NCBI RefSeq assembly: GCF_900110705.1
Contig: NZ_FOEJ01000004.1
Span: 248,001 to 312,000, forward strand
Length of the DNA stretch: 64,000 nucleotides
Source of the DNA: Loktanella sp. DSM 29012
GTDB taxonomy: Bacteria > Pseudomonadota > Alphaproteobacteria > Rhodobacterales > Rhodobacteraceae
Direction of reading: 5' to 3'
The notes below the pieces were generated by a model, which saw only the letters and a list, made by a program, of their open reading frames with translations, had not been told where the DNA came from and ran no database searches. The position numbers were made by a program, and so were the translations under genes. Within the stretch, counting starts at the first letter, position 1, and every line of letters starts with the position of its first letter. This document shows positions 51,385 through 59,736 of the stretch, in pieces.

Positions 51385-52323
51385 TCAGATGTCGCCACCC
51401 ATCGCGCGGACGAGGGCCTGAACCTGATTGTCCAGCCACAGGCGGCCCGCGTCGACGGCGGCCACATATGCGGCCAGTGGATCGCCCAGCGCGGGCACCA
51501 TTGCCGCGATCGTGTCGGCCAGCGTGTAGATGGCAACGGCAATCAGGATCAGACCGATGACGGTCAGGAAACCGGCACGCCCGCTCTTGCGATCATTTTC
51601 AGCCTGTTCGGTCGGGATGGGGCCCAGCGGGTCGCGTTCGGCGTCTGACCGCAGGGTCGAATTGATTTCCTCGATGTCGGGGAATTGTTCGCGGCGAATG
51701 GCAGACTTGGATACCGGGCTTGGCGTTTCACCCTTGAGCCGGGCCAGACGTTCGCGGCCTTCGTCCTCGGGCGGGAGGGGGCGGCGCGGTTTGACCGCGG
51801 CGGGCTGCGGCTCGGGATCACGCAGCGCCATATCGGCCTGCCCGGCAAAGGGATCGCCGGCTTCGGCCTTGCGCGCGGCTTCTTCGTGGGCGGCCTCTTC
51901 GCGCAGGATTTCCGCAATCGACGCCTCCAGCGGGCGACGCTGGGCGGGCGCGGCTGCGGCTGCGGGCACATCCTGCGCTTGTGGCGGGACGGCCGGTGCA
52001 TCATCGACCACGACGCTGTTGTCGTCGGTTACAGCGTCAGCGGGGTCGTCCTGCATGTCGGCGTCATCATCGGGCGCATTGCCGTCGTCGTCCGCTGCGA
52101 ATGGATCATCCATCGGATCAGGGTCCGCCTCGCGCGGTTCTGGCGCGCGCGGGGGTTCGACCGCACCCATGCTTTCGGCGGCATCAGAGGGGGCATCGGC
52201 CGATTCGAACCAGGTATGCGCGCAGTTCGAACACTGCACATCGCGCCCGCCTGCGGGGATCACGTCGGCGTCGACCTCGTAGGTCGCGCCACAATTCGGG
52301 CAGATCAGTCGGATCGTCGCCAT
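51385..52323 (-). CDS. Zinc-ribbon (MJ0042-type) membrane protein
   Basis: A 312-residue protein with an N-terminal zinc ribbon: CPNC (residues 8-11) and CSNC (31-34) four-cysteine site. A long acidic, Pro/Ala-rich disordered region (45-200) follows, then a helix near 190-235 and one transmembrane segment (about 247-268) close to the C-terminus. This matches the MJ0042-family layout seen in alphaproteobacteria, where the gene often lies beside ftsEX. Function is unknown. It is divergent from ftsE across 167 bases. Confidence 0.82.
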   Translation of the reverse strand: MATIRLICPNCGATYEVDADVIPAGGRDVQCSNCAHTWFESADAPSDAAESMGAVEPPRAPEPREADPDPMDDPFAADDDGNAPDDDADMQDDPADAVTDDNSVVVDDAPAVPPQAQDVPAAAAAPAQRRPLEASIAEILREEAAHEEAARKAEAGDPFAGQADMALRDPEPQPAAVKPRRPLPPEDEGRERLARLKGETPSPVSKSAIRREQFPDIEEINSTLRSDAERDPLGPIPTEQAENDRKSGRAGFLTVIGLILIAVAIYTLADTIAAMVPALGDPLAAYVAAVDAGRLWLDNQVQALVRAMGGDI

Positions 52324-52440
52324 ACCAAGTCCTTCGTCGGCTTGCCGAAGTTACGACACAGAAGTTTCACGGGATAGTTAACGTCCCCACAGATAAAGCC
52401 AAGACGTCCGGCACGGGTCAGAGGCTTTGCATTGTAACCT

Positions 52441-52469
52441 GTTGCAAATTTGGGCAAAACACTTGCAAC
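52441..52469. promoter_or_regulatory. GTTGCAA...TTGCAAC inverted repeat upstream of ftsE
   Basis: GTTGCAA (52441-52447) and TTGCAAC (52463-52469) form a 7-bp inverted repeat separated by 15 bases, ending 21 bases before the ftsE start. It could be a binding site for a dimeric regulator or simply AT-rich promoter sequence. Confidence 0.35.
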
Positions 52470-52490
52470 GCTGCTGGAGGAGAAATCCGC

Positions 52491-53162
52491 GTGATCGAGC
52501 TGGAGAATGTGGCCTACAGCTATGGCGGGGATTCCCTGTTCGCGGGGCTGTCATTGCAGCTGGCACCGGGATCGTTCCAGTTCCTGACGGGACCGTCGGG
52601 CGCGGGCAAGACCACGCTGCTGAAACTGTGCTACGGCGATCTGCTGGCGACATCCGGGCGTGTGACGCTGTTCGGCAAGGATGCCGCAGGGCTGACACGC
52701 GATGATGTGGCGCTGGTGCGCCGCCGCATCGGGGTCGTGCATCAGGATTGCCAGTTTCTGGACCATCTGCCGTTGTCTGAAAACGTGGCGCTGCCGTTGC
52801 AGGTATCCGGCCGCAGCAAGGAGGCGCAGGACAACCTGGGCGATCTGCTGGGCTGGGTCGGCCTGTCCCGGCAGGCAGCCCAGACGCCCCCGCAGTTGTC
52901 GGGCGGCGAACGCCAGCGCGCGGCGCTGGCCCGTGCGGTCATCACCTCGCCGGATGTGATCGTGGCGGATGAACCGACGGGCAACGTCGACTGGGACATG
53001 TCGCAACGCCTGTTGACCTTGCTGATCGAGCTGAACCGGATGGGCAAGACGGTGCTGATCGCGACCCATGACCTGAACCTGATCCGTTTTGCCAAATCGC
53101 AGGTGGTGGCCAATGTGCTGCGCATCCGGGGCGGACAACTGGAAACCGGGGTGACGCTGTGA
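52491..53162 (+). CDS. ftsE: Cell-division ATP-binding protein FtsE
   Basis: A 223-residue ABC ATPase that pairs with FtsX at the division site to control septal cell-wall hydrolases. Walker A is GPSGAGKT (34-41), the signature LSGGERQRAALARA is near 137, and Walker B VIVADEPTGNVD is near 158. The start is GTG at 52491 with the strong ribosome site GGAGGAG at 52476-52482 (spacing 8). It overlaps ftsX by 4 bases (GTGA). The upstream spacer is AT-rich and holds an inverted repeat. Confidence 0.94.
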   Translation: MIELENVAYSYGGDSLFAGLSLQLAPGSFQFLTGPSGAGKTTLLKLCYGDLLATSGRVTLFGKDAAGLTRDDVALVRRRIGVVHQDCQFLDHLPLSENVALPLQVSGRSKEAQDNLGDLLGWVGLSRQAAQTPPQLSGGERQRAALARAVITSPDVIVADEPTGNVDWDMSQRLLTLLIELNRMGKTVLIATHDLNLIRFAKSQVVANVLRIRGGQLETGVTL

Positions 53163-54061
53163 ATCCGCGGGTCACGCAAATCCTGGGTCTGCTGCAGGGT
53201 GACCGCGAGGCTGACCGCGCCGTTCCTCCCACCGGTTTCACGGCGCGGCTGACGGTTTTCACCGCAGCGGCGATGGCGTTTCTTGCGGTCTTTGCGCTGG
53301 CGCTGTCGGTGGCGACGGGGCGGCTGGCGGACCGCTGGTCGGCAGAGCTGGCGCGTACGGCGACCTTGCGCATATCGGCCCCCGCAGGCGAGGGCGAGGC
53401 GCAGGTGCGGGCGGCCTTGCAGGTGTTGGAAACAACCCCCGGCGTGGCATCGGCCCGTGCACTGACCCCCGAGGAACAGGCCGTTTTGCTGGAACCCTGG
53501 TTCGGCCCCGATCTGCCGCTGGAAACGCTGCCCATCCCCCGGCTGATTGAAGTGACGGCGGATGCCGATGGCTATGACGCGACCGGACTGCGCGCGCGGC
53601 TACAGGCCGAGGTCCCGGCCGCCGTGCTGGACGATCATACGCGCTGGCGCGCGCCGCTTGTCGATGCGGCCAACAGGCTGCGCACACTGGGATGGATCGC
53701 CTTGTTGCTGATCGGCGGTGCGGTGGCTGCGATGATCACGCTGGCGGCGCAATCGGCGCTGTCGGCCAATGCGCAGGTCATTCGCGTGATGCGGCTGGTG
53801 GGTGCGCGCGACGCCTATATCGCGCGCGCGTTCGTCCGCCGTTTTACGCTGCGGGCCGGGTTGGGAGCGCTGGTCGGCACGATCCTGGGACTGCTGGCGG
53901 TTGCCGCCCTGCCAAACGGTGACGACGGTGGATTTCTGACAGGTCTCGGATTTTCCGGCGCTGGCTGGTTCCTGCCCCTCTTCATCCCGCCCCTTGCGGC
54001 GGTCGTCGCGTTTCTGGCAACCCGTGCCGCGGCGTTGCGCACCCTGAGGACCCAAGCATGA
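53159..54061 (+). CDS. ftsX: Cell-division protein FtsX
   Basis: A 300-residue inner-membrane protein with four membrane helices: one at residues 35-55, then a periplasmic domain of about 110 residues, and three near 178-200, 225-248 and 262-290. This is the FtsX permease-like layout; it transmits the ATP cycle of FtsE to periplasmic murein hydrolases or their activators. The gene starts with GTG inside the ftsE stop (4-base overlap) and its stop overlaps the acyltransferase start by 4 bases, so a single transcript is very likely. Confidence 0.92.
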   Translation: MNPRVTQILGLLQGDREADRAVPPTGFTARLTVFTAAAMAFLAVFALALSVATGRLADRWSAELARTATLRISAPAGEGEAQVRAALQVLETTPGVASARALTPEEQAVLLEPWFGPDLPLETLPIPRLIEVTADADGYDATGLRARLQAEVPAAVLDDHTRWRAPLVDAANRLRTLGWIALLLIGGAVAAMITLAAQSALSANAQVIRVMRLVGARDAYIARAFVRRFTLRAGLGALVGTILGLLAVAALPNGDDGGFLTGLGFSGAGWFLPLFIPPLAAVVAFLATRAAALRTLRTQA

Positions 54062-54831
54062 GTTACGCAATCCAATGGCTGCGGTCGCTGCTGTTCACCG
54101 TCACGATGTACATTCTGATGGCAATCTACGGCATCGTCTTTCTGCCCTATGTGCTGGTGTCGCCAATGGGCGGGCGCACCGCCTGCATGTCCTACTCCCG
54201 GACAGTGATGTGGCTGGCCGGTTGGATGATTGGCCTGCGGTTCGAATTTCGGGGCACGGCGCCGACCTATGGTTGCATGGTCGCGGCCAAACACCAGAGT
54301 TTCATGGACGTGATGGCGATCTACCAGACCATGCCGCGCCCGCGTTTCATCATGAAGCGATTGCTGCTTTGGGCACCGATCCTGGGCCTGTATGCCTATC
54401 GTGCGGGCTGCATCCCCGTTGATCGGGGCAAAAAGGGTCAGGCGATCAAGGACATGCTGGCGCGGGTCAAGGCCGGCGACCAGAAACCGGGGCAACTGTG
54501 CATCTATCCGCAGGGCACCCGGGTCGCGGCGGGCGTTGTGGCACCCTACAAAAAAGGCACGGCAGCCCTCTATGGGCAATTGCAACAGCCCTGCGTGCCG
54601 GTGGCCACCAATGTTGGCGTGTTCTGGCCGAAACGCGGGATTTATCGCAAGCCGGGTGTGGCGGTGTTCGAGTTCCTCGATCCGATTCCGGCGGGCCTGC
54701 CCTTGCGGGAATTCATGGTCGCGCTGGAAAACGCGATCGAGGAGCGGTCCGATGCGCTGGCGCGCGAGGCTGGACTGGACGTGCCGCAGCGCAAGACCAT
54801 TCCGCCCGTCGAACCCGGAGCCCCCGTATGA
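54058..54831 (+). CDS. plsC: 1-acyl-sn-glycerol-3-phosphate acyltransferase (PlsC-like)
   Basis: A 257-residue membrane-bound acyltransferase that adds the second acyl chain to lysophosphatidic acid. The HX4D catalytic motif is His79-x4-Asp84 (KHQSFMD), and the YPQGTR substrate motif (149-154) replaces the usual FPEGTR. One or two hydrophobic helices precede the domain. It overlaps both neighbours by 4 bases. With PlsY (31 kb) it would complete phosphatidic acid synthesis. Its place behind ftsEX suggests a link between septation and membrane supply, which is inference. Confidence 0.92.
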   Translation: MSYAIQWLRSLLFTVTMYILMAIYGIVFLPYVLVSPMGGRTACMSYSRTVMWLAGWMIGLRFEFRGTAPTYGCMVAAKHQSFMDVMAIYQTMPRPRFIMKRLLLWAPILGLYAYRAGCIPVDRGKKGQAIKDMLARVKAGDQKPGQLCIYPQGTRVAAGVVAPYKKGTAALYGQLQQPCVPVATNVGVFWPKRGIYRKPGVAVFEFLDPIPAGLPLREFMVALENAIEERSDALAREAGLDVPQRKTIPPVEPGAPV

Positions 54832-55430
54832 CCCCCGTATCATCCGTCGACGAACTGGCCGCGATCTACGGCCCTGCTGTGCCTCGGTCCCTGACCAAGG
54901 TGCGCGACCGTCTGACCCCGGCCTACCGGACGTGGATCAACGCGGCCCGGTTCGTCGTGGTGTCCACCGTCGGGCCAGAAGGCACGGACGGATCGCCTCG
55001 CGGCGATGTCGGGCCAGTGGTGCGCATCGCGGATGATCGCAGGCTGTTGTTGCCGGACTGGATGGGTAACAACCGCATCGACACGCTGCGCAACATCGTG
55101 CGTGACCCGCGCGTCAGCCTGATGTTCATGGTGCCCGGCAGCAACAATGTCGTGCGCGTGAACGGCCATGCCATCGTGACGGTCGATTCGGATGTGACGC
55201 AGCAATTCGAACAGCGCGGCAAACACCCCCGCAGCGTCGTCGTCATCACCGTGACCGAGGTATATTTCCAATGCGCCAAGGCGATCATGCGGTCTGCATT
55301 GTGGTCGGGTGAGGATCACGGCGCAGCCCTGCCCAAGGCGGGGGACTTGCTGCAAGAGGTCGAGCCGGATTTCGATGGTGCCGCCTATGATGCGGGCTAT
55401 GCCGCAGCGGCCGAGGCCAAGATGTGGTAG
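54828..55430 (+). CDS. Pyridoxamine 5'-phosphate oxidase-related FMN protein
   Basis: A 200-residue protein of the split-barrel PPOX fold. The family pattern is visible as FVVVSTVGPEGTDGSPRGDVGP near residue 43, LLLPDWMGNNRIDTLRNI near 74, and VRVNGHAIV near 111. It most resembles the MSMEG_1061-like group of FMN- or F420-binding oxidoreductases of unknown substrate. It is in the fourth position of the overlapping ftsE-led chain (ATGA overlap with plsC). Confidence 0.85.
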   Translation: MTPVSSVDELAAIYGPAVPRSLTKVRDRLTPAYRTWINAARFVVVSTVGPEGTDGSPRGDVGPVVRIADDRRLLLPDWMGNNRIDTLRNIVRDPRVSLMFMVPGSNNVVRVNGHAIVTVDSDVTQQFEQRGKHPRSVVVITVTEVYFQCAKAIMRSALWSGEDHGAALPKAGDLLQEVEPDFDGAAYDAGYAAAAEAKMW

Positions 55431-56122
55431 CAGCGATCCGCTGGTTCAAATCGGCGCTGCATCCCAACGCGTTGACGCTGGACGACGACAGCCTGGATGC
55501 CGCCTGTGACCCCGCCGCGTTGACACTGGCGATTGCGGGTCTGAATCTGCCGGATTTCATCCATCGCTTGCGCGTCGTGGCCCCCGCTGACATGGACCTG
55601 ACCGCATTTTTCGCCTGCGGGTTTCGCAGCGTGCGGCGCACGCGACTGGTCGCAATCGAACTGGGCACGCTGCCGCTGACCTTGCCTGACTTGCCCGCGG
55701 ATTGGACGGCGCAATGGGTATCGCCGGGCGATCCAGCCGATTGGACCGGCTGGTTCGCGGCCCATTGGGATCATTACGCGCGCACCCATCGCAGCAATCC
55801 GCCACGCGATCCGGGACCAGAGGGGCGGGCGCTGATATTCGGTGGGGATGACCTGACCGATGCGCTGTTCGTCACGGATGCGCAGGGCGCCTTAGTGGCG
55901 TTCGGCAGTCTGCGCGCTGATATGGAATTGGGCTGGCTGGACGCAATACGTGCCGGCCCAGGCCATGTGCCTGCCGTTCTGGGGGCCGTCCTGCGCCGCG
56001 CCGTGGCCAGCGGCTGGACGCAGGCCACCTGCGAGGTAGATGACGATCATGCAGCCCTGTGGGCGTGTCTGCGCCACGTGCAGGGCGGTGACAGCTATGT
56101 CACCCTGCAGCGTGAGGTTTAG
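55424..56122 (+). CDS. Hypothetical protein with acetyltransferase-like C-terminus
   Basis: A 232-residue protein that I do not recognise with confidence. The C-terminal 120 residues ([20 protein letters not shown] ... [25 protein letters not shown]) have the strand-helix order of a GNAT domain but lack a clear RxxGxG acetyl-CoA loop. It starts with GTG at 55424, overlapping the stop of the PPOX gene by 7 bases, which makes it the last gene of the ftsE chain. Its stop overlaps the convergent accA stop by 4 bases. Confidence 0.7.
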   Translation: MVAAIRWFKSALHPNALTLDDDSLDAACDPAALTLAIAGLNLPDFIHRLRVVAPADMDLTAFFACGFRSVRRTRLVAIELGTLPLTLPDLPADWTAQWVSPGDPADWTGWFAAHWDHYARTHRSNPPRDPGPEGRALIFGGDDLTDALFVTDAQGALVAFGSLRADMELGWLDAIRAGPGHVPAVLGAVLRRAVASGWTQATCEVDDDHAALWACLRHVQGGDSYVTLQREV

Positions 56123-57081
56123 GCCGCGAGGCCCTTTTTCCCCAGATCGAGGTATTTCTTGCGGCGACCTGCCATGATCTTGGCGGGTTTCATGCCGTCA
56201 AAGGATGTCAGCAGCTCGCTGATCGCTGCACCCACGGACTTGATTGCGGCGGCAGCGTCGCGGTGGGCCCCGCCTGCAGGTTCCGGAATGATCCGGTCGC
56301 AGACGCCCAACTCCTTGAGGTTCTGTGCCGTCAGGCGCAGGGCGGCGGCGGCCTCTTGGGTTTTGCCTGCGTCCTTCCACAGAATGGATGCGCAGCCTTC
56401 GGGGCTGATGACGGAATAGATCGAATGTTCCAGCATCGCCACGCGGTCGGCGGTGGCAAATGCCACAGCGCCGCCGGACCCGCCTTCACCGATGACCACG
56501 GAAATGATCGGCACCTTCAGGTCCAGACAGGCTTCGGTCGAACGGGCAATCGCCTCGGATTGGCCACGTTCCTCGGCCCCCTTGCCGGGGTAGGCACCGG
56601 GGGTGTCGACCAGCGTGATGACGGGCAGGCCGAACCGGTCGGCCATGCGCATCAGACGGATCGCCTTGCGATACCCTTCGGGGCGGGCCATGCCGAAATT
56701 ACGCGCGATGCGGGATTTGGTGTCGTTGCCCTTTTCATGGCCGATCACCATGACGGGGCGACCGTCCAGACGCGCGAGGCCGCCCATGACGGCATGATCG
56801 TCGGCAAAGTTCCGGTCACCGGCCAGCGGCGTGAATTCGTCGAACAGCGCCTCGATGTAGTCCTTGCAATGGGGGCGTTCGGGGTGGCGGGCAACCAGAC
56901 ATTTGCGCCACGGAGTCAGCCCGGAATACAGTTGTTTCAGCAGGTCGGCCGCCTTGCGATCCAATGCGGCGGCCTCTTTTTCGATGTCCATTTCCTCGTT
57001 TTCGCGGGCCATCGCGCGCAGCTCTTCGGCCTTGCCTTCGATTTCGGCGAGGGGTTTTTCGAATTCGAGATATTGGGTCAT
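56119..57081 (-). CDS. accA: Acetyl-CoA carboxylase carboxyltransferase subunit alpha
   Basis: A 320-residue subunit that, with AccD, transfers the carboxyl from biotin to acetyl-CoA, the committed step of fatty acid synthesis. The N-terminal [11 protein letters not shown] stretch, the [18 protein letters not shown] loop near 85, and the carboxyl-transferase segment [22 protein letters not shown] near 160 are all present. I chose the ATG at 57081 with AAGGTG as ribosome site; a GTG lies one codon upstream. It is followed by the convergent ftsE chain. Bicarbonate could be supplied by the carbonic anhydrase at 5.2 kb. Confidence 0.97.
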   Translation of the reverse strand: MTQYLEFEKPLAEIEGKAEELRAMARENEEMDIEKEAAALDRKAADLLKQLYSGLTPWRKCLVARHPERPHCKDYIEALFDEFTPLAGDRNFADDHAVMGGLARLDGRPVMVIGHEKGNDTKSRIARNFGMARPEGYRKAIRLMRMADRFGLPVITLVDTPGAYPGKGAEERGQSEAIARSTEACLDLKVPIISVVIGEGGSGGAVAFATADRVAMLEHSIYSVISPEGCASILWKDAGKTQEAAAALRLTAQNLKELGVCDRIIPEPAGGAHRDAAAAIKSVGAAISELLTSFDGMKPAKIMAGRRKKYLDLGKKGLAA

Positions 57082-57149
57082 CACGCACCTTTACTGGAAC
57101 TGGTGCCGATATAGGCGCGTGAGACCGGGAATTGCAATGCCGCGAGGCG

Positions 57150-58109
57150 TCAGGTGCCCGCGATCATTTCGGACTGTTTGACGATGACTTCGGCCTGTTT
57201 GATGGATGCGATGTCGACCAGACGTCCCTTGTAGACGGTTGCACCCTCGCCATTTGCCTTGGCGGTTTCCATCGCGGCAAGGATTTCGCGCGCCTCGGCA
57301 ACGGCTGCCTCTGACGGGGTAAACACCTCGTTGGCCAGCGCGATCTGCTTGGGGTGGATGGCCCATTTGCCGACCATGCCCAACGTGGCGGACCGCCGGG
57401 CCTGCGCGCGGTAACCTTCGTCATCGGAAAAATCGCCAAAGGGACCATCGACCGGCAGAATGCCGTGGGTGCGGCAGGCGGCGACGATGGCGGTCTGCGC
57501 CCAGTGCCACGGGTCGGAATAATGCCGCGTCTCACCGTGCAGCATGTAGTAATTGTCCTGCGTGCCACCGATCCCCGTCGTCTGCATCCCCATCGAGGCC
57601 GCGTAGTCGGCGGCACCGAGGCTCATCGCCTGCATCCGGGGGGAGGACGCCGCGATTTCGTTCACATTCACCAGACCAGCGGCAGATTCGATGATGACCT
57701 CGAACGCGATGGGTTTGGTCCGGCCTTTGGCAGTTTCAATCGCCGTCACCAGCGCATCGACGGCATAGACGTCGGCCGCACAGCCGACCTTGGGGATCAT
57801 GATCTGGTCCAGCCGGTCACCCGCCTGTTCCAGCAGATCCACCACGTCACGATACCAGAAGGGTGTGTCGAGCGAATTGATCCGCACAGACAACGTTTTG
57901 GTGCCCCAGTCGTGCGCACCGATCGCCGCGATTACATTGGCGCGGGCTGCATCCTTGTCCGTTGGCGATACGCTGTCCTCGAGGTCGAGGTTGATGACGT
58001 CCGCCGCAGAGGCCGCCATTTTCGCAAACAATTTGGTGTTTGAACCTGGCCCGAACAACTGGCAGCGGTTCGGGCGGGCAGGTGGGGTCGGTTGCAAGCG
58101 GAATGACAT
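57150..58109 (-). CDS. mcl1: L-malyl-CoA / beta-methylmalyl-CoA lyase
   Basis: A 319-residue enzyme of the CitE-like aldolase family. It reversibly cleaves L-malyl-CoA to acetyl-CoA and glyoxylate, and beta-methylmalyl-CoA to propionyl-CoA and glyoxylate. It is used in the ethylmalonyl-CoA pathway of Rhodobacteraceae, which commonly lack isocitrate lyase. Motifs are LFGPGSNTKLFAKMAASAAD, the metal-binding VINLDLEDSV near 37, and the C-terminal MVGKWAIHPKQIALAN near 265. Length matches the known Mcl1 of Rhodobacter sphaeroides. It lies upstream of accA on the same strand. Confidence 0.93.
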   Translation of the reverse strand: MSFRLQPTPPARPNRCQLFGPGSNTKLFAKMAASAADVINLDLEDSVSPTDKDAARANVIAAIGAHDWGTKTLSVRINSLDTPFWYRDVVDLLEQAGDRLDQIMIPKVGCAADVYAVDALVTAIETAKGRTKPIAFEVIIESAAGLVNVNEIAASSPRMQAMSLGAADYAASMGMQTTGIGGTQDNYYMLHGETRHYSDPWHWAQTAIVAACRTHGILPVDGPFGDFSDDEGYRAQARRSATLGMVGKWAIHPKQIALANEVFTPSEAAVAEAREILAAMETAKANGEGATVYKGRLVDIASIKQAEVIVKQSEMIAGT

Positions 58110-58202
58110 GGGCGAGACACTTTATTTCGTTTGAATAGGTGTCCCGCGTATAATGTTACGCTGCGCCGCGCAAGTTTCTTTCGCACATGCAGCACGGCGC
58201 GC

Positions 58203-58254
58203 AGCGCTGTTCGACGGGGCAAGCCCCGCGAAGCCGCCCCGCCCGCCGTCCCGC
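58203..58254 (+). repeat. Family B hairpin repeat, copy 3
   Basis: AGCGCTG is followed by a TTCG-A-CGGGGC / GCCCCG-CGAA hairpin and the tail GCCGCCCCGCCCGCCGTCCC. It lies directly past the reconstructed stop of the chorismate mutase gene, in the space before mcl1. The tail agrees with copies 1 and 2; the stem is different but still complementary. Confidence 0.75.
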
Positions 58255-58256
58255 AA

Positions 58257-58555
58257 TCAGCCTAAATGCACCGCCTCACGCGCGATCGACCATTCGATCA
58301 GGGTATGCCCAGCGCCTCTGCCAGATCGGGGTCGAGGTTGCGCGCTTCGGCCAGGGCGCGCACGTGCGCCTTGACCTCGGCCACGTGGTCGACGGTGCGC
58401 GCAGGCAGGCCTTCGACCTTTTTGAGGTCGACGGCGCGGTCGATATAGCCCACGCGCTGCGCCAGCAAGTCGATCAGTGCGGTATCCAGCGCGTCGATCT
58501 GCACGCGCAGTTCCGCCATGTTTGCGCAGTCGGCGGGCGCCCTAGACGCCGGCAT
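58257..58555 (-). pseudogene. Chorismate mutase (AroQ type) with a single-base frameshift near its C-terminus
   Basis: The N-terminal 82 residues (from the ATG at 58555) read as an AroQ/PchB-type chorismate mutase: ADCANMAELRVQIDALDTAL, RVGYIDRAVDLKK and LPARTVDHV. The frame then hits a stop at 58298 after LGIP. In another frame the DNA continues HTLIEWSIAREAVHLG to a stop at 58257, the expected family end. One missing base near 58307-58309 (CTG-GG-CAT for CTG-TGG-CAT) explains this; restoring it gives exactly 99 residues. The lost helix should carry residues equivalent to Ser84/Gln88 of the Escherichia coli enzyme. The start overlaps the aminotransferase by 14 bases. It may be a true mutation or a sequencing error. 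Confidence 0.85.
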
Positions 58556-59726
58556 CGACGATGGCTTGCGCCAGCAGCGGCACGGTATCCGCGTTCAGAC
58601 CGGCAATGTTCATGCGGCTGTCGCCCACCATGTAGATGCCGTTTTTATCCCGCATCGTTTCGACCTCTTCCGGCGAAGCACCGATCCGGCTGAACATGCC
58701 GCGGTGCTGTGCCACAAAGTCAAACCGGTCGTCGTTCGCCCGCTGGCGCAACTCATCGGCCAGCTGCTGACGCAGGGCCAGCATGGTGTTGCGGGTTTCC
58801 TCCAGCTCTGCCTCCCAGTCGGCGCGCAAAGCGGGGTCCGTCAGGATCGTGCTGACGACCCGCGCGCCGTGATCCGGCGGAAAGGAATAGTTCTGGCGGT
58901 TCAGAAAGTTGAGGTTGGCCTGCGTGAGTGCAGCCTCTTCGGTGTCACGGGCGAGGCCCATCAAAATCCCGGTGCGTTCACGGTAGATGCCAAAGTTCTT
59001 TGAACAGCTGGCGGCGATCAGCACGTTGTCGAATGCGGCGGCCACCTTGCGGGTGGCTGCGGCGTCGTCCTGCAAACCGTTGCCAAAACCCTGATAGGCG
59101 ATGTCCACCAGCGGCACGGCACCCCTGTCCTTGATCACCGCGATGATCTGGTCCCATTGGTCCGCCGTGGGGTTGGCCCCCGTGGGATTGTGGCAGCAGC
59201 CGTGCAGCAGCACCACGTCGCCGGGTGCGACCGTACCCAGATCAGCAATCAGACCGTCGAAATCAACGCCACGGGTGGTGTCGTCGAAATAACGGTATTC
59301 CTGCATTTTCATGCCGAGGAATTTGATGATCGACGGGTGGTTCGGCCATGTGGGGTTCGACAGCCAGACGGTTGCGTCGGGGGATGCGATGCGGATCAGT
59401 TCCAGCGCCTGCCGGATGGCACCGGTGCCGCCCGGTGTCGCGATGGCCGCAATGCGGTCGCGCTGCACAGTGTCGGCCAGCACCAGATCAATCATCGCGT
59501 CGGCAAAGGCCGGATCACCTGCCAGACCCGTGTAGGCCTTGGTCGTCTGGTCCGCGACGATTCGGCGCTCGGCCTCTTTGACGGCGCGCATGACGGGCGT
59601 GTTGCCGCTGGCGTCCTTGTAGACGCCGACGCCCAGATCGACCTTGGTGTCGCGGGGATCGGCGCGGTAGGCGGCCATGAGTGACAGGATCTTGTCGGCG
59701 GGTTGCGCCTTGAGCGTCTCGAACAT
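58542..59726 (-). CDS. Aromatic amino acid / aspartate aminotransferase
   Basis: A 394-residue PLP aminotransferase of the AspC/TyrB class I group. The PLP-lysine motif is SCSKNFGIYRERTG near 246, with the HGCCHNPTGANPT loop near 187 and the VWLSNPTWPNH segment near 130. This group accepts aspartate and aromatic amino acids. It overlaps the chorismate mutase gene, which supplies prephenate to the same pathway, and lies 10 bases downstream of sseA; both suggest an aromatic amino acid role. I chose the ATG at 59726. Confidence 0.92.
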   Translation of the reverse strand: MFETLKAQPADKILSLMAAYRADPRDTKVDLGVGVYKDASGNTPVMRAVKEAERRIVADQTTKAYTGLAGDPAFADAMIDLVLADTVQRDRIAAIATPGGTGAIRQALELIRIASPDATVWLSNPTWPNHPSIIKFLGMKMQEYRYFDDTTRGVDFDGLIADLGTVAPGDVVLLHGCCHNPTGANPTADQWDQIIAVIKDRGAVPLVDIAYQGFGNGLQDDAAATRKVAAAFDNVLIAASCSKNFGIYRERTGILMGLARDTEEAALTQANLNFLNRQNYSFPPDHGARVVSTILTDPALRADWEAELEETRNTMLALRQQLADELRQRANDDRFDFVAQHRGMFSRIGASPEEVETMRDKNGIYMVGDSRMNIAGLNADTVPLLAQAIVDAGV

Positions 59727-59736
59727 CTGTAGGTCC

